Below are positions 31,674-40,163 of a DNA stretch of 50,562 bases, in pieces. The stretch is taken from NCBI GenBank assembly GCA_016781085.1, contig JADDQZ010000013.1:1-50562 (forward strand), written 5' to 3'. Below the pieces are notes generated by a model that did not search any database, was not told the origin of the DNA, and saw only the letters and a list, made by a program, of their open reading frames with translations. The translations under genes and the position numbers were made by a program. The stretch comes from Actinomycetota bacterium (GTDB lineage: Bacteria > Actinomycetota > Thermoleophilia > Solirubrobacterales > Solirubrobacteraceae). The stretch's first letter is position 1. Each line of letters begins with the position of its first letter.

Positions 31674-32506
31674 AGACCCGACAAATCCTCGAAGTTGCTG
31701 ACGCGCTGCGTCGCGGCAACCAGCGCCAGGACTGGGGCCTCTTCGGGCCCGGCAGCGCCACTTGGAAGATCAACCGCGAGACAGTCCTGCTCTTGGGCGG
31801 TGGCCGTGCGCTGCTGATGCAAGTCGCGCATCCCTCGGTTGCGGCCGGTGTCGTGCAGCACTCTCGCTACGACGTCGACCCGTGGGGGCGATTGCTGCGC
31901 ACGCTCGACGTCGTGACCGCCATCACCTTCGGCGACACGGAGACATCAGAAAGGGCGGCGGCGCGGCTGCGTGCCGTCCACCGGTACGTCCGTGGCAACC
32001 GCGAGGACGGGACGCAGTACGAGGCGGGCGATCCGGAGCTGTTGCGGTGGGTGTGGGCCACTCTGGTCGACACCTCGCTGCTCGTGTACTCCACTTACGT
32101 GGAGCCAGTGCCCGTGATCGAAGCCGAGCGCTTCTACGAGGAACAGAAGCGCTTCGCGCAGGCGTGCGGGATCCCCGAGGGCTCGTGGCCCGTGAACTAC
32201 GAGGCCTTCAAGGCCTATGTGCACGAGACGATTTCCCATGGGCTCAACGTGGGCCCGGAGGCGCGCGACATCGCGGCGCATGTGCTCGCGCCTCCGCTGC
32301 CGGCGCCGGTGGCTCTGGTCGCGAAGCCCTCGCTCGAACTGCTCAAGCTTACGACGCTGGGGCTGCTTCCTGTCTCACTGCGCGAGCAGTACGGGTACGA
32401 ATGGGGACCAGTCCGCGAACAGGTCTTCCGGCGTTCGACGGTCGCCACCCGGGGACTCGTGGGATTGCTGCCTGGCGTCGTGCGCCAGTTCCCGGCTGCG
32501 CGCTGA
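31670..32506 (+). CDS. DUF2236/MpaB-family oxygenase
   Basis: 278 aa. DUF2236 includes fungal MpaB and relatives of latex-clearing protein, heme-b oxygenases. The signature region LMQVAHPSVAAGVVQHSRYDVDPWGRL (~48-75) holds a conserved His, and RWVWATLVDTSLLVYSTYV (~125) is the next conserved block. Substrate unknown. The GTG start overlaps the rarA stop. A second member of the family lies 0.7 kb downstream on the other strand. Confidence 0.85.
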   Translation: MKTRQILEVADALRRGNQRQDWGLFGPGSATWKINRETVLLLGGGRALLMQVAHPSVAAGVVQHSRYDVDPWGRLLRTLDVVTAITFGDTETSERAAARLRAVHRYVRGNREDGTQYEAGDPELLRWVWATLVDTSLLVYSTYVEPVPVIEAERFYEEQKRFAQACGIPEGSWPVNYEAFKAYVHETISHGLNVGPEARDIAAHVLAPPLPAPVALVAKPSLELLKLTTLGLLPVSLREQYGYEWGPVREQVFRRSTVATRGLVGLLPGVVRQFPAAR

Positions 32507-32613
32507 GATCACCGGTCGCACTTGGCGGTCAGCGCGCGGGAAAGACCGCTGGAGTTCGCGGCTATCCAGCAGTACGCTTGCGACGTGACCGAGACTGTGT
32601 GGCACTTCTGCTG

Positions 32614-32907
32614 ATGTCTTCGCCTCCCTCCGCCGTCGTCGAACTCGCCAAGAGGCACGGCCGTCCAGCCCTTCTGCAGGTCGCCAAGTGGCTGCTCGAC
32701 AAGGGCCGGGACTTGTGGGAGCGGAACCTGACTCCCGCCGAGCGCAACGAGTTCATCCGCATCGTTGCTCTGTCCAAAGGCCGCCGCAGGAACCTGACCG
32801 ACTCGGAAGCGACCCGGCTGACGAAGCTCGTCGGACAGGCGCTCTTTGGCAAGGACGGCGCTGACCTCGGGGACTTGAGCGACATTCTCAAGCGCCTACG
32901 TAAGTAG
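32614..32907 (+). CDS. uncharacterised basic helical protein
   Basis: 97 aa, rich in Lys, Arg and Leu (KRHGRPALLQVAKWLLDKGR, then LTPAERNEFIRIVALSKGRRR). No known motif or membrane segment is visible; the basic character would fit nucleic-acid or membrane-surface binding. ATG 32614 overlaps the stop of a nine-codon frame beginning GTG 32584 (TGATG). A hairpin follows the stop. Confidence 0.6.
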   Translation: MSSPPSAVVELAKRHGRPALLQVAKWLLDKGRDLWERNLTPAERNEFIRIVALSKGRRRNLTDSEATRLTKLVGQALFGKDGADLGDLSDILKRLRK

Positions 32908-32913
32908 CGGCGG

Positions 32914-32940
32914 CGACACAGGCGGAAAGCACCTGTGTCG
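32914..32940 (+). terminator. hairpin after the 97-aa protein gene
   Basis: CGACACAGG (32914-32922) pairs with CCTGTGTCG (32932-32940) around a 9-nt loop, 6 nt past the stop. AATTGGTT follows, which is only weakly T-rich. Confidence 0.55.
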
Positions 32941-33090
32941 AATTGGTTCCGTAGGGCAGCCGCGTCGTCTCCGACGGCCCCGGCATCGGCATCTTCAAAC
33001 CGCCGCAGCGCGCCCATTTCGCCGGTCTCAGCCAGGACCAATTGCGTCGGCAACGTTTCCGTACCGCCGAGGCCGGGGAACTATGGCGCC

Positions 33091-33174
33091 ATGAATGCTT
33101 GCCCTAATTGTGGATCTTTCCTCTTCGCCAGCGCGTGCCTCAGCTGCCGCACGAAGCGGCGTCGCTGCCGGTAG
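33091..33174 (+). CDS. possible 27-aa zinc-ribbon micropeptide
   Basis: Starts MNACPNCGSFLFASACLSC and ends in a basic tail (KRRRCR). The two CxxC knuckles, 10 residues apart, match the minimal zinc-ribbon pattern. The DNA is AT-richer than its surroundings. No ribosome-binding site is evident, and the frame is open upstream to 32935, so it could instead be the C-terminus of a 79-aa protein. Confidence 0.35.
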   Translation: MNACPNCGSFLFASACLSCRTKRRRCR

Positions 33175-33234
33175 TTCGTCCATCCAGTCAGTCCGCGGCG
33201 GGCTCTCACGCCGTCGCGGCGACTCCCGGGCCGC

Positions 33235-34035
33235 TCAGCCGTTGACGCCTGGCAGGTAGCGCACTTTGGCCGGAAGAACTGGCACTACCAAGCGCCGCAG
33301 GTACTCAGCCCCGCCGTGCAGCGCCATCGCACGGAGGGGATCCCACGAGAACCCGTATTGCCGGCGAATCTCCTTCGGCAGCAGGCCGATGGTGGTCTGG
33401 TTGATTGCCTCCACCAATCCGCGCGACCACAGCGGCGCGGGCGGATTGAGGACGATGTCGATCGACAGTTCTCGCGCCTGCGGCGTGACGTAGAGCTTCC
33501 CGCTCGCGAGCATGTCGCTCATGTAGGCGTCGAAGTCGAGGATGTCCGCGGGCATGTCAGAGTCGGCGAGGCCGAACAAGCGGCCGACGACCTTGTACTG
33601 CTGCCAGTAGTCGTCGCGCTCCGCCTCAGACAACGGCGTGACGTACTTCGAGTAGACGACCAGGGCCGAATCGACCAGCGTGGCCAGCACCCACAGCAAC
33701 AACTGGGGGTCGTCGGCGGCGTAGGGGGTTCCGGCCGGAAACGGGCCGGCATCTTCTTCGAGCGTGCCGCGCACTTTGGAATGCATCGCACGGACGCGGC
33801 GCGTCAGGCGCTCGGCGACTTCACGTTCGCCGAAGTAGATGGAGTGCATCGCCAGCGCGGTGCGCTCGAGGCGCCGGTACGGGTCTGACAGCGCGTTGGT
33901 GTGCGCGTAGAAGCCGGCGAACGCCAGCGGATGCGCCGCCTGCATCAGCAGCGCGCGGCCGCCGGAGATGGCAACGGAGCGCTCGCGGTTGACGCGGCGC
34001 AGGATCGAGTCGTCGGTGAACAGTTGCGTGCCCAT
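33235..34035 (-). CDS. DUF2236/MpaB-family oxygenase (second paralogue)
   Basis: 266 aa. Shares with the protein at 31670 the block [23 protein letters not shown] (~24-46), with the conserved His, and [21 protein letters not shown]. The C-terminal region [16 protein letters not shown] matches LGLLPVSLREQYGYEW of the other, so they are true paralogues. The ATG at 34035 has TCTAAT 6 nt upstream and no Shine-Dalgarno; the longer frame to 34155 runs into the divergent siroheme gene. Confidence 0.85.
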   Translation of the reverse strand: MGTQLFTDDSILRRVNRERSVAISGGRALLMQAAHPLAFAGFYAHTNALSDPYRRLERTALAMHSIYFGEREVAERLTRRVRAMHSKVRGTLEEDAGPFPAGTPYAADDPQLLLWVLATLVDSALVVYSKYVTPLSEAERDDYWQQYKVVGRLFGLADSDMPADILDFDAYMSDMLASGKLYVTPQARELSIDIVLNPPAPLWSRGLVEAINQTTIGLLPKEIRRQYGFSWDPLRAMALHGGAEYLRRLVVPVLPAKVRYLPGVNG

Positions 34036-34041
34036 GTTCTG

Positions 34042-34067
34042 ATTAGAAGTACGCGTCTGGATACCCT
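34042..34067. promoter_or_regulatory. divergent leaderless-type -10 boxes
   Basis: TCTAAT on the minus strand (34042-34047) is 6 nt from the MpaB-type ATG, and TACCCT on the plus strand (34062-34067) is 10 nt from the ATG at 34078. The whole gap is 42 bp, so both promoters must overlap. Confidence 0.4.
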
Positions 34068-34077
34068 CTGGATCGTC

Positions 34078-34821
34078 ATGCCCGCACAGGCTTACGCCGG
34101 CAAGGAATGTGTCTGCCAGTTTCGCAAGGGGATCTGCGACCAGACATGCGTGCAAGGCATGCTGGAAACCCCCTTCTACATCGCTTGCCTGAAGCTGACC
34201 GGTCGCCGCTGCGTGGTCGTCGGCGGCGGTGAGATCGGGCTGGAGAAGATAGAAGGCCTTCTCGCCTGCGACGGGCGCGTGGTCCTGATCTCGCCGGATG
34301 CGCTGCCCCAGTTGCAGGAACTGGCGGCTGAAGGTTCGATCGAGTGGTTCCGTCGTGAATACGAGACCGGCGACCTGGAAGGCACGTTCATCGCCATCGC
34401 CGCCACCGACGACACGGACATCAACATCCGCGTCTACGACGACGCGGAAAAGCGCGCGATGCTCGTGAACGTCGTTGACGTCCCGCCGCTGTGCAACTTC
34501 ATCCTGCCGGCGATCCTGCGCACCGGTCCGCTCGCCATCGCGATTTCTACCGCCGGTGCTTCACCCGCCCTGGCCAAGCGGATCAAGAGCCAGATCGCCG
34601 AGGAATACGGCGAGCCGTACGCGCGGCTAGCCGTGCTGCTCAACGAGGTCCGCGGGTGGGCGAAGGGAACGCTGCCCACTTATCAAGACCGGAAGGCGTT
34701 CTTCGAGGGAATCGTCAACGGAAAACCGGATCCGATCGAGCTCCTACGGCACGGCGATGAAGCGGGCGTGCGCGAGTTGATTTCAGCCGCGCAAGCCGAG
34801 CACGAGCCGGCTGCGGCCTAG
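34078..34821 (+). CDS. precorrin-2 dehydrogenase (siroheme synthase N-domain) with Cys-rich N-terminal extension
   Basis: 247 aa. The NAD-binding Rossmann part is [27 protein letters not shown] holds the conserved catalytic Asp; [18 protein letters not shown] is the family block. It oxidises precorrin-2 to sirohydrochlorin and may also insert iron (CysG-N/Met8/SirC). Most relatives start near the equivalent of MLETPFYIA (ATG 34159). Here 27 more residues precede it with four Cys ([15 protein letters not shown]), suggesting a metal or Fe-S site. It supplies siroheme from the uroporphyrinogen methylated by the fusion enzyme at 42366. Confidence 0.87.
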   Translation: MPAQAYAGKECVCQFRKGICDQTCVQGMLETPFYIACLKLTGRRCVVVGGGEIGLEKIEGLLACDGRVVLISPDALPQLQELAAEGSIEWFRREYETGDLEGTFIAIAATDDTDINIRVYDDAEKRAMLVNVVDVPPLCNFILPAILRTGPLAIAISTAGASPALAKRIKSQIAEEYGEPYARLAVLLNEVRGWAKGTLPTYQDRKAFFEGIVNGKPDPIELLRHGDEAGVRELISAAQAEHEPAAA

Positions 34822-34909
34822 CCGCAGCGCGCAAAGTGTCGCTGCGCCAAGGTCGGGCAAGCAGCGAAATAGCCTGAAGGTCAGGGGCTTCGGCGCCGAT
34901 GACCACGTT

Positions 34910-37081
34910 GTGCCCAGGATTCGCCCTAACCGCTCCGGCGCCGCCTCCCGCCGTCGCTTTTCACTGAAGATCAAGATCGCGGTGCTCGTCGGCGTCGCCG
35001 TTGCCGTCAGTGTGGCGGTTCCATCGCTGCTGGCGCTCAGCACGATCCTTGCGAACGTGGAGGAGATCAAGGAACGGCAAGGGCGTACTTCGCGCAGCGC
35101 GGCGGAGATGCTCGCTGCCGGTGCTCGTGCCGAGATGGACGAAGTCAGAGGACGGCTGGAAGCGGCAGGATCGGCGGCCGGCGCACGCCCGGCGCTCGCA
35201 CACGTTGGCAAAGTCGACAAGACCAGGATCGTCGCCCTCGATTCGACCGGCGCCGTGGTCGACGGCGGGCCGGCCGGCAAGACGCTGCAGCTGGCCTCCC
35301 AGCTGCCCGAAGGCGAGTCGAACTCCGACTTTGCGCTTGTCGCCGCCGCCGACCTCGAGATCTTGGGCCTCGCCGAAACGGCACAACTCGAAGTCAAGAC
35401 GTCGGAGCTCGGCCGTCCGGTCGACTTCTCAGCTCTCGACGCCGGACTGGCGATGGTCTCGAGCGCGCCGACGTCCGACGGCGGACGCCTGGTCGCCGTC
35501 CGCTTGCTGGCCGGCGACTACAGCCTCGTCGACGCCAACCAGCGCCTGATGGGCAAGGGCGCCTACAACACCATCTTCCAGGGGGACGTCCGCGTCGCCA
35601 CCACCGTGCGCAAGGAGGGCAAGCGCGCCGTCGGCACGACCGTCAGCGAAAAGGTCCACGACGCGGTGTTCGAAGGCGCAGGCTCCTACACGGGCGAAGC
35701 CCAGGTGGTCGACCAGACGGTGGTCAGTCACTACGAAGCGATGCTCGACGGCGACGGCAACAAGATCGGCATGTGGTACTCGGGTTATTCGAAGGCCGGA
35801 GTGGAAGCGCAAGCGGTCCGCACGCTCTGGGGCTTCGCCGTCTGCGCGCTGCTTCTGCTGGTCGCGGGCACCGGCGCCGGCGTCCTCTTCGCTCGTCGTC
35901 TGGGCAAGCGCCTGGACCGTGCCGTCGACGGCCTGCAGTCGCTCAGCGACCATGACACCGCTGCGCTTGAGGCGGCGCTCGAGGCAGCGGCGCGCGGGGA
36001 CTTCACCCGTACCGTCACGCCTGTGACGGAGCCGCTCGAAGACTCCATCGACGACGAGATCGGCGACGTGGTGCGAGCCGTCGACCAGGTGCGCCGCCAC
36101 ACCGCTTCCTCCGTCGAGGCCTACAACGAGACGCGCGAGCAGACCGCAGGGTTGATCGGGCAGGTGAGCGCGACGGCCGGCACGGTTTCCGCTTCTTCGG
36201 TCGAAGTCGCGCAGGCGTCGGATGAGACCGGTCGCGCGATCGACGAGATCGCCACGGCCATGACCGAAGTGGCGCACGGAGCCGAGCAGCAGGTGCGGAT
36301 GGTCGAGCACACGAGAGAGCTCAGCGCGGAAGTCGCCGCGGCCACTGAGACCTCTGCCGTAAATACGGCGGAAACCGCCGAAGTCGCCAAGGCTGCCCGC
36401 AAGCTCGCCGACGAGGGTGCTCGCGCGGTCGCCGACGCCTCCGACGCCATGACGGGAGTCCGCGAGGCCTCGCAGGAGGTCACCGACGTCATGCGGGAGC
36501 TGGGTGCCAAGAGCGAGCAGATCGACGGCATCGTCCAGACGATCACCGGGATCGCGGAGCAGACCAACCTGTTGGCGCTCAACGCCGCGATCGAAGCGGC
36601 CCGTGCCGGCGAGCAGGGCCGCGGGTTCGCAGTCGTGGCCGAGGAGGTCCGCAAGCTCGCCGAGGAGAGCCAGGCGGCTGCGGGCTCGATCGCGGGCCTG
36701 ATCGGAGAGATCCAGACCGAGACCCAGCGCGCGATGTCGACCGTCGAATCGGGTGCCGTACGCACCGAGCACGGCGTGGTGACGGTTGAGGAAGCGCGGG
36801 CTTCGTTCGTCCGCATCGGGCACTCCGTCGAGGACATGTCCTCCCGGATCGCCGACATCTCCGCCGGCGTGTTGCGCATCGCGGAGAGCTCGCGGCAGGT
36901 GCAAGGCGACATCGGGCAGGTCACGGACGTGGCCGAGCGCTCTTCCGCAGCTTCTGAGCAGGTCTCCGCCTCCACGCAGCAGACGTCGGCTTCGACGCAG
37001 CAGATCGCGGCGTCGGCACAGGAGCTGTCCCGTTCAGCCGAAGAGCTCCAGCAGCTCATCGGCCGCTTCCAGTTCGTGTGA
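34910..37081 (+). CDS. methyl-accepting chemotaxis protein
   Basis: 723 aa. Membrane helix 1 at ~20-46; a periplasmic single-Cache-like sensor at ~50-300, with [11 protein letters not shown] and the repeated [18 protein letters not shown] type strands; helix 2 at ~303-330; a HAMP-like linker; and a long coiled-coil signalling domain whose tip is [20 protein letters not shown] (~555-575). It would relay ligand binding to CheA/CheW, but no che genes are in the window. GTG start at 34910. The end is Ser/Thr/Gln-rich and has no CheR pentapeptide. Confidence 0.92.
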   Translation: MPRIRPNRSGAASRRRFSLKIKIAVLVGVAVAVSVAVPSLLALSTILANVEEIKERQGRTSRSAAEMLAAGARAEMDEVRGRLEAAGSAAGARPALAHVGKVDKTRIVALDSTGAVVDGGPAGKTLQLASQLPEGESNSDFALVAAADLEILGLAETAQLEVKTSELGRPVDFSALDAGLAMVSSAPTSDGGRLVAVRLLAGDYSLVDANQRLMGKGAYNTIFQGDVRVATTVRKEGKRAVGTTVSEKVHDAVFEGAGSYTGEAQVVDQTVVSHYEAMLDGDGNKIGMWYSGYSKAGVEAQAVRTLWGFAVCALLLLVAGTGAGVLFARRLGKRLDRAVDGLQSLSDHDTAALEAALEAAARGDFTRTVTPVTEPLEDSIDDEIGDVVRAVDQVRRHTASSVEAYNETREQTAGLIGQVSATAGTVSASSVEVAQASDETGRAIDEIATAMTEVAHGAEQQVRMVEHTRELSAEVAAATETSAVNTAETAEVAKAARKLADEGARAVADASDAMTGVREASQEVTDVMRELGAKSEQIDGIVQTITGIAEQTNLLALNAAIEAARAGEQGRGFAVVAEEVRKLAEESQAAAGSIAGLIGEIQTETQRAMSTVESGAVRTEHGVVTVEEARASFVRIGHSVEDMSSRIADISAGVLRIAESSRQVQGDIGQVTDVAERSSAASEQVSASTQQTSASTQQIAASAQELSRSAEELQQLIGRFQFV

Positions 37082-37165
37082 ACAGCGGCGCTCCGTGGCG
37101 AGCGCTCGTGTGAGGCGGGCGCGCGGCTGCGGGCGGGACCGAAACGGCGTGCCCGGGGGCCGTCA

Positions 37166-37204
37166 AGCCTACTCGCGGCGAGCTGGACTCGGCGCGAGTA
37201 GGCT
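37166..37204. repeat. 12-bp perfect inverted repeat overlapping the mogA-like gene promoter
   Basis: AGCCTACTCGCG (37166-37177) and CGCGAGTAGGCT (37193-37204); inside them CGAG/CTCG (37179-37182, 37188-37191) pair around CTGGA. The last six bases of the right arm are TAGGCT, a -10-like box 6 nt before the ATC at 37211. It could be an operator on the promoter, or an RNA hairpin ending the chemoreceptor transcript. Confidence 0.7.
37199..37204 (+). promoter_or_regulatory. putative -10 box of the mogA-like gene
   Basis: TAGGCT, 6 nt before the presumed ATC start at 37211, the same hexamer and nearly the same spacing as before the exonuclease gene at 20478. Confidence 0.35.
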
Positions 37205-37210
37205 GCGGGC

Positions 37211-37702
37211 ATCCGTACCGCGATCCTCACCGTCTCGACGTCGGTCTCCCGCCGACAGGCCGATGACCTCTCCGGGCCCCGCCTCGCGGCGCTCGCCGAG
37301 AGCGCCGGCTGCGTGGTCGAAGCCATGGAAGTCGTTCCCGACGACTACGCGCTGATCGAGGATCGCCTGCACCACTACGTCGACGACGGCTTCGTTTTCA
37401 TCTTCACCACGGGCGGGACCGGCTTGACGCCCGACGACGTGACGCCCGAAGCCACGCGCGCGGTGATCGAGCGTGATGCGCCGGGCTTCGCCGAAGCGAT
37501 GCGCCGCGAGGGGCAGCGCCACACCGTTCACGGCATCCTCACGCGCGGTGTCGCCGGGACTGCCGGGCGCACGCTGATCGTCAACTTCCCGGGCAGCCCT
37601 CGCGCCGTCGAGCAGCTCTTTCCGGTCCTGGCTCCCACGCTGGCCCACGTCGCTCAAACTCTGCGCGGCCAGTCGGACCATGGACGCCAAGGCGGCCGCT
37701 GA
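37211..37702 (+). CDS. MogA/MoaB-family molybdopterin adenylyltransferase, apparent ATC start
   Basis: About 163 aa if read from ATC 37211: IRTAILTVSTSVSRRQADD, then DGFVFIFTTGGTGLTPDDVTPEAT and VNFPGSPRAVEQL. These are the MogA/MoaB core motifs (TxS, TTGGTG, PGSP); the family adenylylates molybdopterin before metal insertion. In this frame a stop lies at 37199 and no ATG, GTG, TTG or CTG occurs until GTG 37313, which would remove the first strand and the substrate loop. Either ATC is the start, or the gene is damaged at its 5' end. It overlaps ccmA by 23 nt. Confidence 0.75.
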   Translation: MRTAILTVSTSVSRRQADDLSGPRLAALAESAGCVVEAMEVVPDDYALIEDRLHHYVDDGFVFIFTTGGTGLTPDDVTPEATRAVIERDAPGFAEAMRREGQRHTVHGILTRGVAGTAGRTLIVNFPGSPRAVEQLFPVLAPTLAHVAQTLRGQSDHGRQGGR

Positions 37703-38378
37703 CAGCGCGATCGAGCTCGACGGGCTTGGTCGTCGCTACGGCGAGCGCGACGTTTTGACCGGGGTGACGTTATCTGTGCCGATGGGCTCGACCCTCGCCG
37801 TCTTCGGCTCAAACGGCGCGGGCAAGACGACGCTGTTGCGGATACTGGCCACGCTGTTGCGGCCGCACGCCGGCCGAGTTCGGGTGCTGGGCTCGGAGCT
37901 ACCCAAGGAGAGCTGGGCGCTGCGCGGGCGAGTCGGATTGCTGGCCCACGAGCCGATGCTCTACCGCGAGCTGACTGCGCGCGAGAACCTGCTCTTCCAC
38001 GCCCGCCTGCACGGCGTAGGAGAGGAGCGGGTGTCGGCTTTGCTCGAGCGCGTCGGCCTCGGGCGGCGGGCCGAAGAAGCGGTGGCCACGCTGTCGCGCG
38101 GGATGACTCAGCGCGTGGCCATCTGCCGCGTCGCCCTGCCCGAGCCGGAGTTGTTGTTGCTTGACGAGCCGCTGGCCAATCTCGACCCGGGCGCTTCCGC
38201 GGCGATCGAGCCCCTGATCGGGCGCGAGACAGGTTCGACGCGCGTAGTGGTTTCCCACGACATCGACCAGGGCCTTTCCGAAGCCGATCATGTGCTCGGG
38301 TTGCGCGACGGCAAGGCGGCCGTCCTCGCGCCGGCGGCTGAAGTCACGCGGGCGCAGATCGCGGAGCTGTACCGATGA
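37680..38378 (+). CDS. ccmA: heme ABC exporter, ATP-binding protein CcmA
   Basis: 232 aa. Walker A GSNGAGKTTLL (~43), signature LSRGMTQRVA (~140), Walker B LLLLDEPLANLD (~158), and switch His in VVVSHD. Order with ccmB, ccmC and ccmD identifies it as the ATPase of the heme-handling complex of cytochrome c maturation. On its own it could be any small ABC ATPase. It overlaps the mogA-like gene and leads the operon. Confidence 0.88.
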   Translation: MDAKAAADSAIELDGLGRRYGERDVLTGVTLSVPMGSTLAVFGSNGAGKTTLLRILATLLRPHAGRVRVLGSELPKESWALRGRVGLLAHEPMLYRELTARENLLFHARLHGVGEERVSALLERVGLGRRAEEAVATLSRGMTQRVAICRVALPEPELLLLDEPLANLDPGASAAIEPLIGRETGSTRVVVSHDIDQGLSEADHVLGLRDGKAAVLAPAAEVTRAQIAELYR

Positions 38379-38439
38379 GGAGCCGGGAACGCGTCCCCGC
38401 TGCCCCAGCGACGCGGACGGCGTTACGGGAGCTAGGTCG

Positions 38440-39114
38440 GTGAGAGGAGCGGTCGTGGCCTTGATTCGCAAGGACTTCCGCTTGGAGCTGCGCACGCGGG
38501 AGTCGGTGCCGGCGATGCTGCTGTTCTCGATCAGCACTTTCGTGCTCTTTCACTTCGGGCTTGATCGCGACGCACTGTCAGGCGACCTCGCCGCGGGCGT
38601 GCTGTGGGTGACGCTGCTGTTCGCCGCCGTCCTCGGCATCAACCGACTGTTCGTCTCTGAACGCGAAGAAGGCGGCTTCGACGGCTTCCTGCTCGCGCCC
38701 GTCGACCGTACTTCGATGCTGGTCGCCAAGGCCACCGTGCTCTTCACCTTCTTGGTGGTCGTCGAACTCGGCGTCGTACCGGCGTTCACGCTGCTCTTGC
38801 TCGACCCGCCGCTGTGGCCGGCGCTGCCAGAACTACTTGTCGTCCTGCTGTTGGCCGATGCCGGCATCGCAGTCGTCGGAACGCTGGTGGCAGCTCTTGC
38901 CGTGCAGACGCGGGCACGTGAGCTGATCGGTCCGCTCCTGACTCTTCCCCTGTTGGTTCCGCTGTTGACGGCAGCTGCCCAGGCCACCGCACCGCTGTTC
39001 GACGAAGCTGGCGCGCTGCCTGCTCCGGGAAGCTGGCTGGGAGTGCTCGGCCTCTATGATGTGGTCTTCGGGCTGGTCGCGTACGCGGTGTTCGACTTCC
39101 TCCTGGAAGACTGA
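38440..39114 (+). CDS. ccmB: heme exporter protein CcmB
   Basis: 224 aa with six hydrophobic helices. It begins VRGAVVALIRKDFRLELRTR and contains FVSEREEGGFDGFLLAPVDR, the typical CcmB loop after helix 2. It is the membrane partner of CcmA. GTG 38440 gives the family N-terminus with a GGGAG-like site upstream. A 61-bp gap separates it from ccmA. Confidence 0.88.
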   Translation: MRGAVVALIRKDFRLELRTRESVPAMLLFSISTFVLFHFGLDRDALSGDLAAGVLWVTLLFAAVLGINRLFVSEREEGGFDGFLLAPVDRTSMLVAKATVLFTFLVVVELGVVPAFTLLLLDPPLWPALPELLVVLLLADAGIAVVGTLVAALAVQTRARELIGPLLTLPLLVPLLTAAAQATAPLFDEAGALPAPGSWLGVLGLYDVVFGLVAYAVFDFLLED

Positions 39115-39180
39115 GCGCCGAGAAGTGCCTTACAAGCCGGGTCACCTGCTGAAGGTTCTCCGGCTGCGACCGCCGAAAGC

Positions 39181-39945
39181 GTGAAGAAGGAGCCGCGTAA
39201 GTTGCATACACCGTCGTTTGGCCGGGGATTGAGGGCTCTCTCCCTGCTGTCGGTGGTGCTGCTCATCGGCGCTTTCTCGATGGTGTTCTTCTACGCGCCC
39301 AATGACGCCGACCAGGGCTTCATCCAGAAGATCTTCTACGTCCACGTCCCAGTGGCGATCGTCGCCCTGCTGGGGTTCATCGCCGGTGGAATCTACGGCG
39401 CTCTGTACCTTTGGCGCGGCCGTCGTGCCGACGACCTGCGCTCTTATGTCGCGATCCATCAGGCAGTGATCCTCGGCGTCGCCGCGCTGGTCACCGGCTC
39501 GATCTGGGCGCGCGCCTCATGGGGCCATTGGTGGGTCTGGGACGAGCCGACGCTGGTGTCGTTTCTGGTCGTCTTCCTGCTGTTCGCCTGTTATTGGCCG
39601 CTGCGCTTCTCGCTCGAAGACCCGGAGCGCCAGGCGCGCTTCGCTGCCGTCTTCGCGGTCATCGCGGGGGCCTTCGTGCCGATCAATTTCATGGCCGTCC
39701 GCCTGGCCCAGTCCTACGCACCGCATCCGAAGGTGTTCATGGCCACGGGCGGAGGCATGCCGACCTCGATGTTCGTCACCTTCCTGCTCTGCCTGCTGGC
39801 GGTCGCCGTCCTTGCCGTGACGCTGTGGAAGTACGAGCTCACTTCCAAGCACGCGACGATGCGGGTGCGGCAACTCAAGCGCCGGCTCAGCGCAGATTCA
39901 TCGGGCACGACCGTCGGCCGTAGCGCCGCGCCACAGCAAATCTGA
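39181..39945 (+). CDS. ccmC: heme-handling membrane protein CcmC/CcsA type
   Basis: 254 aa, six helices. The tryptophan-rich heme motif is WGHWWVWDEPTL (~110-122), and conserved His residues flank it (YVHVPVA at ~55, APHPKVF at ~178). CcmC presents heme to the periplasmic chaperone. Length and WWD context fit CcmC better than the longer CcsA. GTG start at 39181. Its stop overlaps the next ATG by 1 nt (TGATG). Confidence 0.9.
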   Translation: MKKEPRKLHTPSFGRGLRALSLLSVVLLIGAFSMVFFYAPNDADQGFIQKIFYVHVPVAIVALLGFIAGGIYGALYLWRGRRADDLRSYVAIHQAVILGVAALVTGSIWARASWGHWWVWDEPTLVSFLVVFLLFACYWPLRFSLEDPERQARFAAVFAVIAGAFVPINFMAVRLAQSYAPHPKVFMATGGGMPTSMFVTFLLCLLAVAVLAVTLWKYELTSKHATMRVRQLKRRLSADSSGTTVGRSAAPQQI

Positions 39946-40163
39946 TGATGCCCGCGCTACCGCTCGACCAGGCCGGCCCGTACGTCGCCGGCGCTTATCT
40001 CGTCTTCTTGGCGCTCGTCCTGATCTACGTCGCAATCATGGCCTCGCGGCTAGCTCGTATCGATCGCGAACTGGGGGAGCTGACGGAGCTCGTGGAGCGT
40101 CAGCAAGCCGGTGACGCGGCCGCGGTGCCGGTTGCCGAACCCTCACGCGAGCCCGTGGCATGA
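39945..40163 (+). CDS. ccmD: CcmD-like small membrane protein
   Basis: 72 aa: one N-terminal helix (AGAYLVFLALVLIYVAIMASRL) and a charged tail with RIDRELGELTELVE. This is the layout of CcmD, which stabilises the CcmABC-CcmE complex. Sequence alone is weakly informative; the position after ccmC supports it. Overlaps ccmC by 1 nt and hemA by 4 nt. Confidence 0.75.
   Translation: MMPALPLDQAGPYVAGAYLVFLALVLIYVAIMASRLARIDRELGELTELVERQQAGDAAAVPVAEPSREPVA

Larger units (their letters stand above)
32908..33234. other. 327-nt gap: hairpin and possible micro-gene
   Basis: The gap begins with the hairpin at 32914-32940. A 79-codon frame from GTG 32935 ends at 33174, but its first two thirds look like low-complexity Ser/Pro/Arg sequence; only the last 27 codons form a recognisable zinc-ribbon motif, listed separately. 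I see nothing in 33175-33234. Confidence 0.45.

Noticed and set aside
35429-36904. 491-codon minus-strand open frame across the chemoreceptor gene
   Set aside because: It is the antisense shadow of a GC-rich coding region: Arg/His/Gly-rich, no recognisable domain, and the plus strand encodes a clear chemoreceptor.
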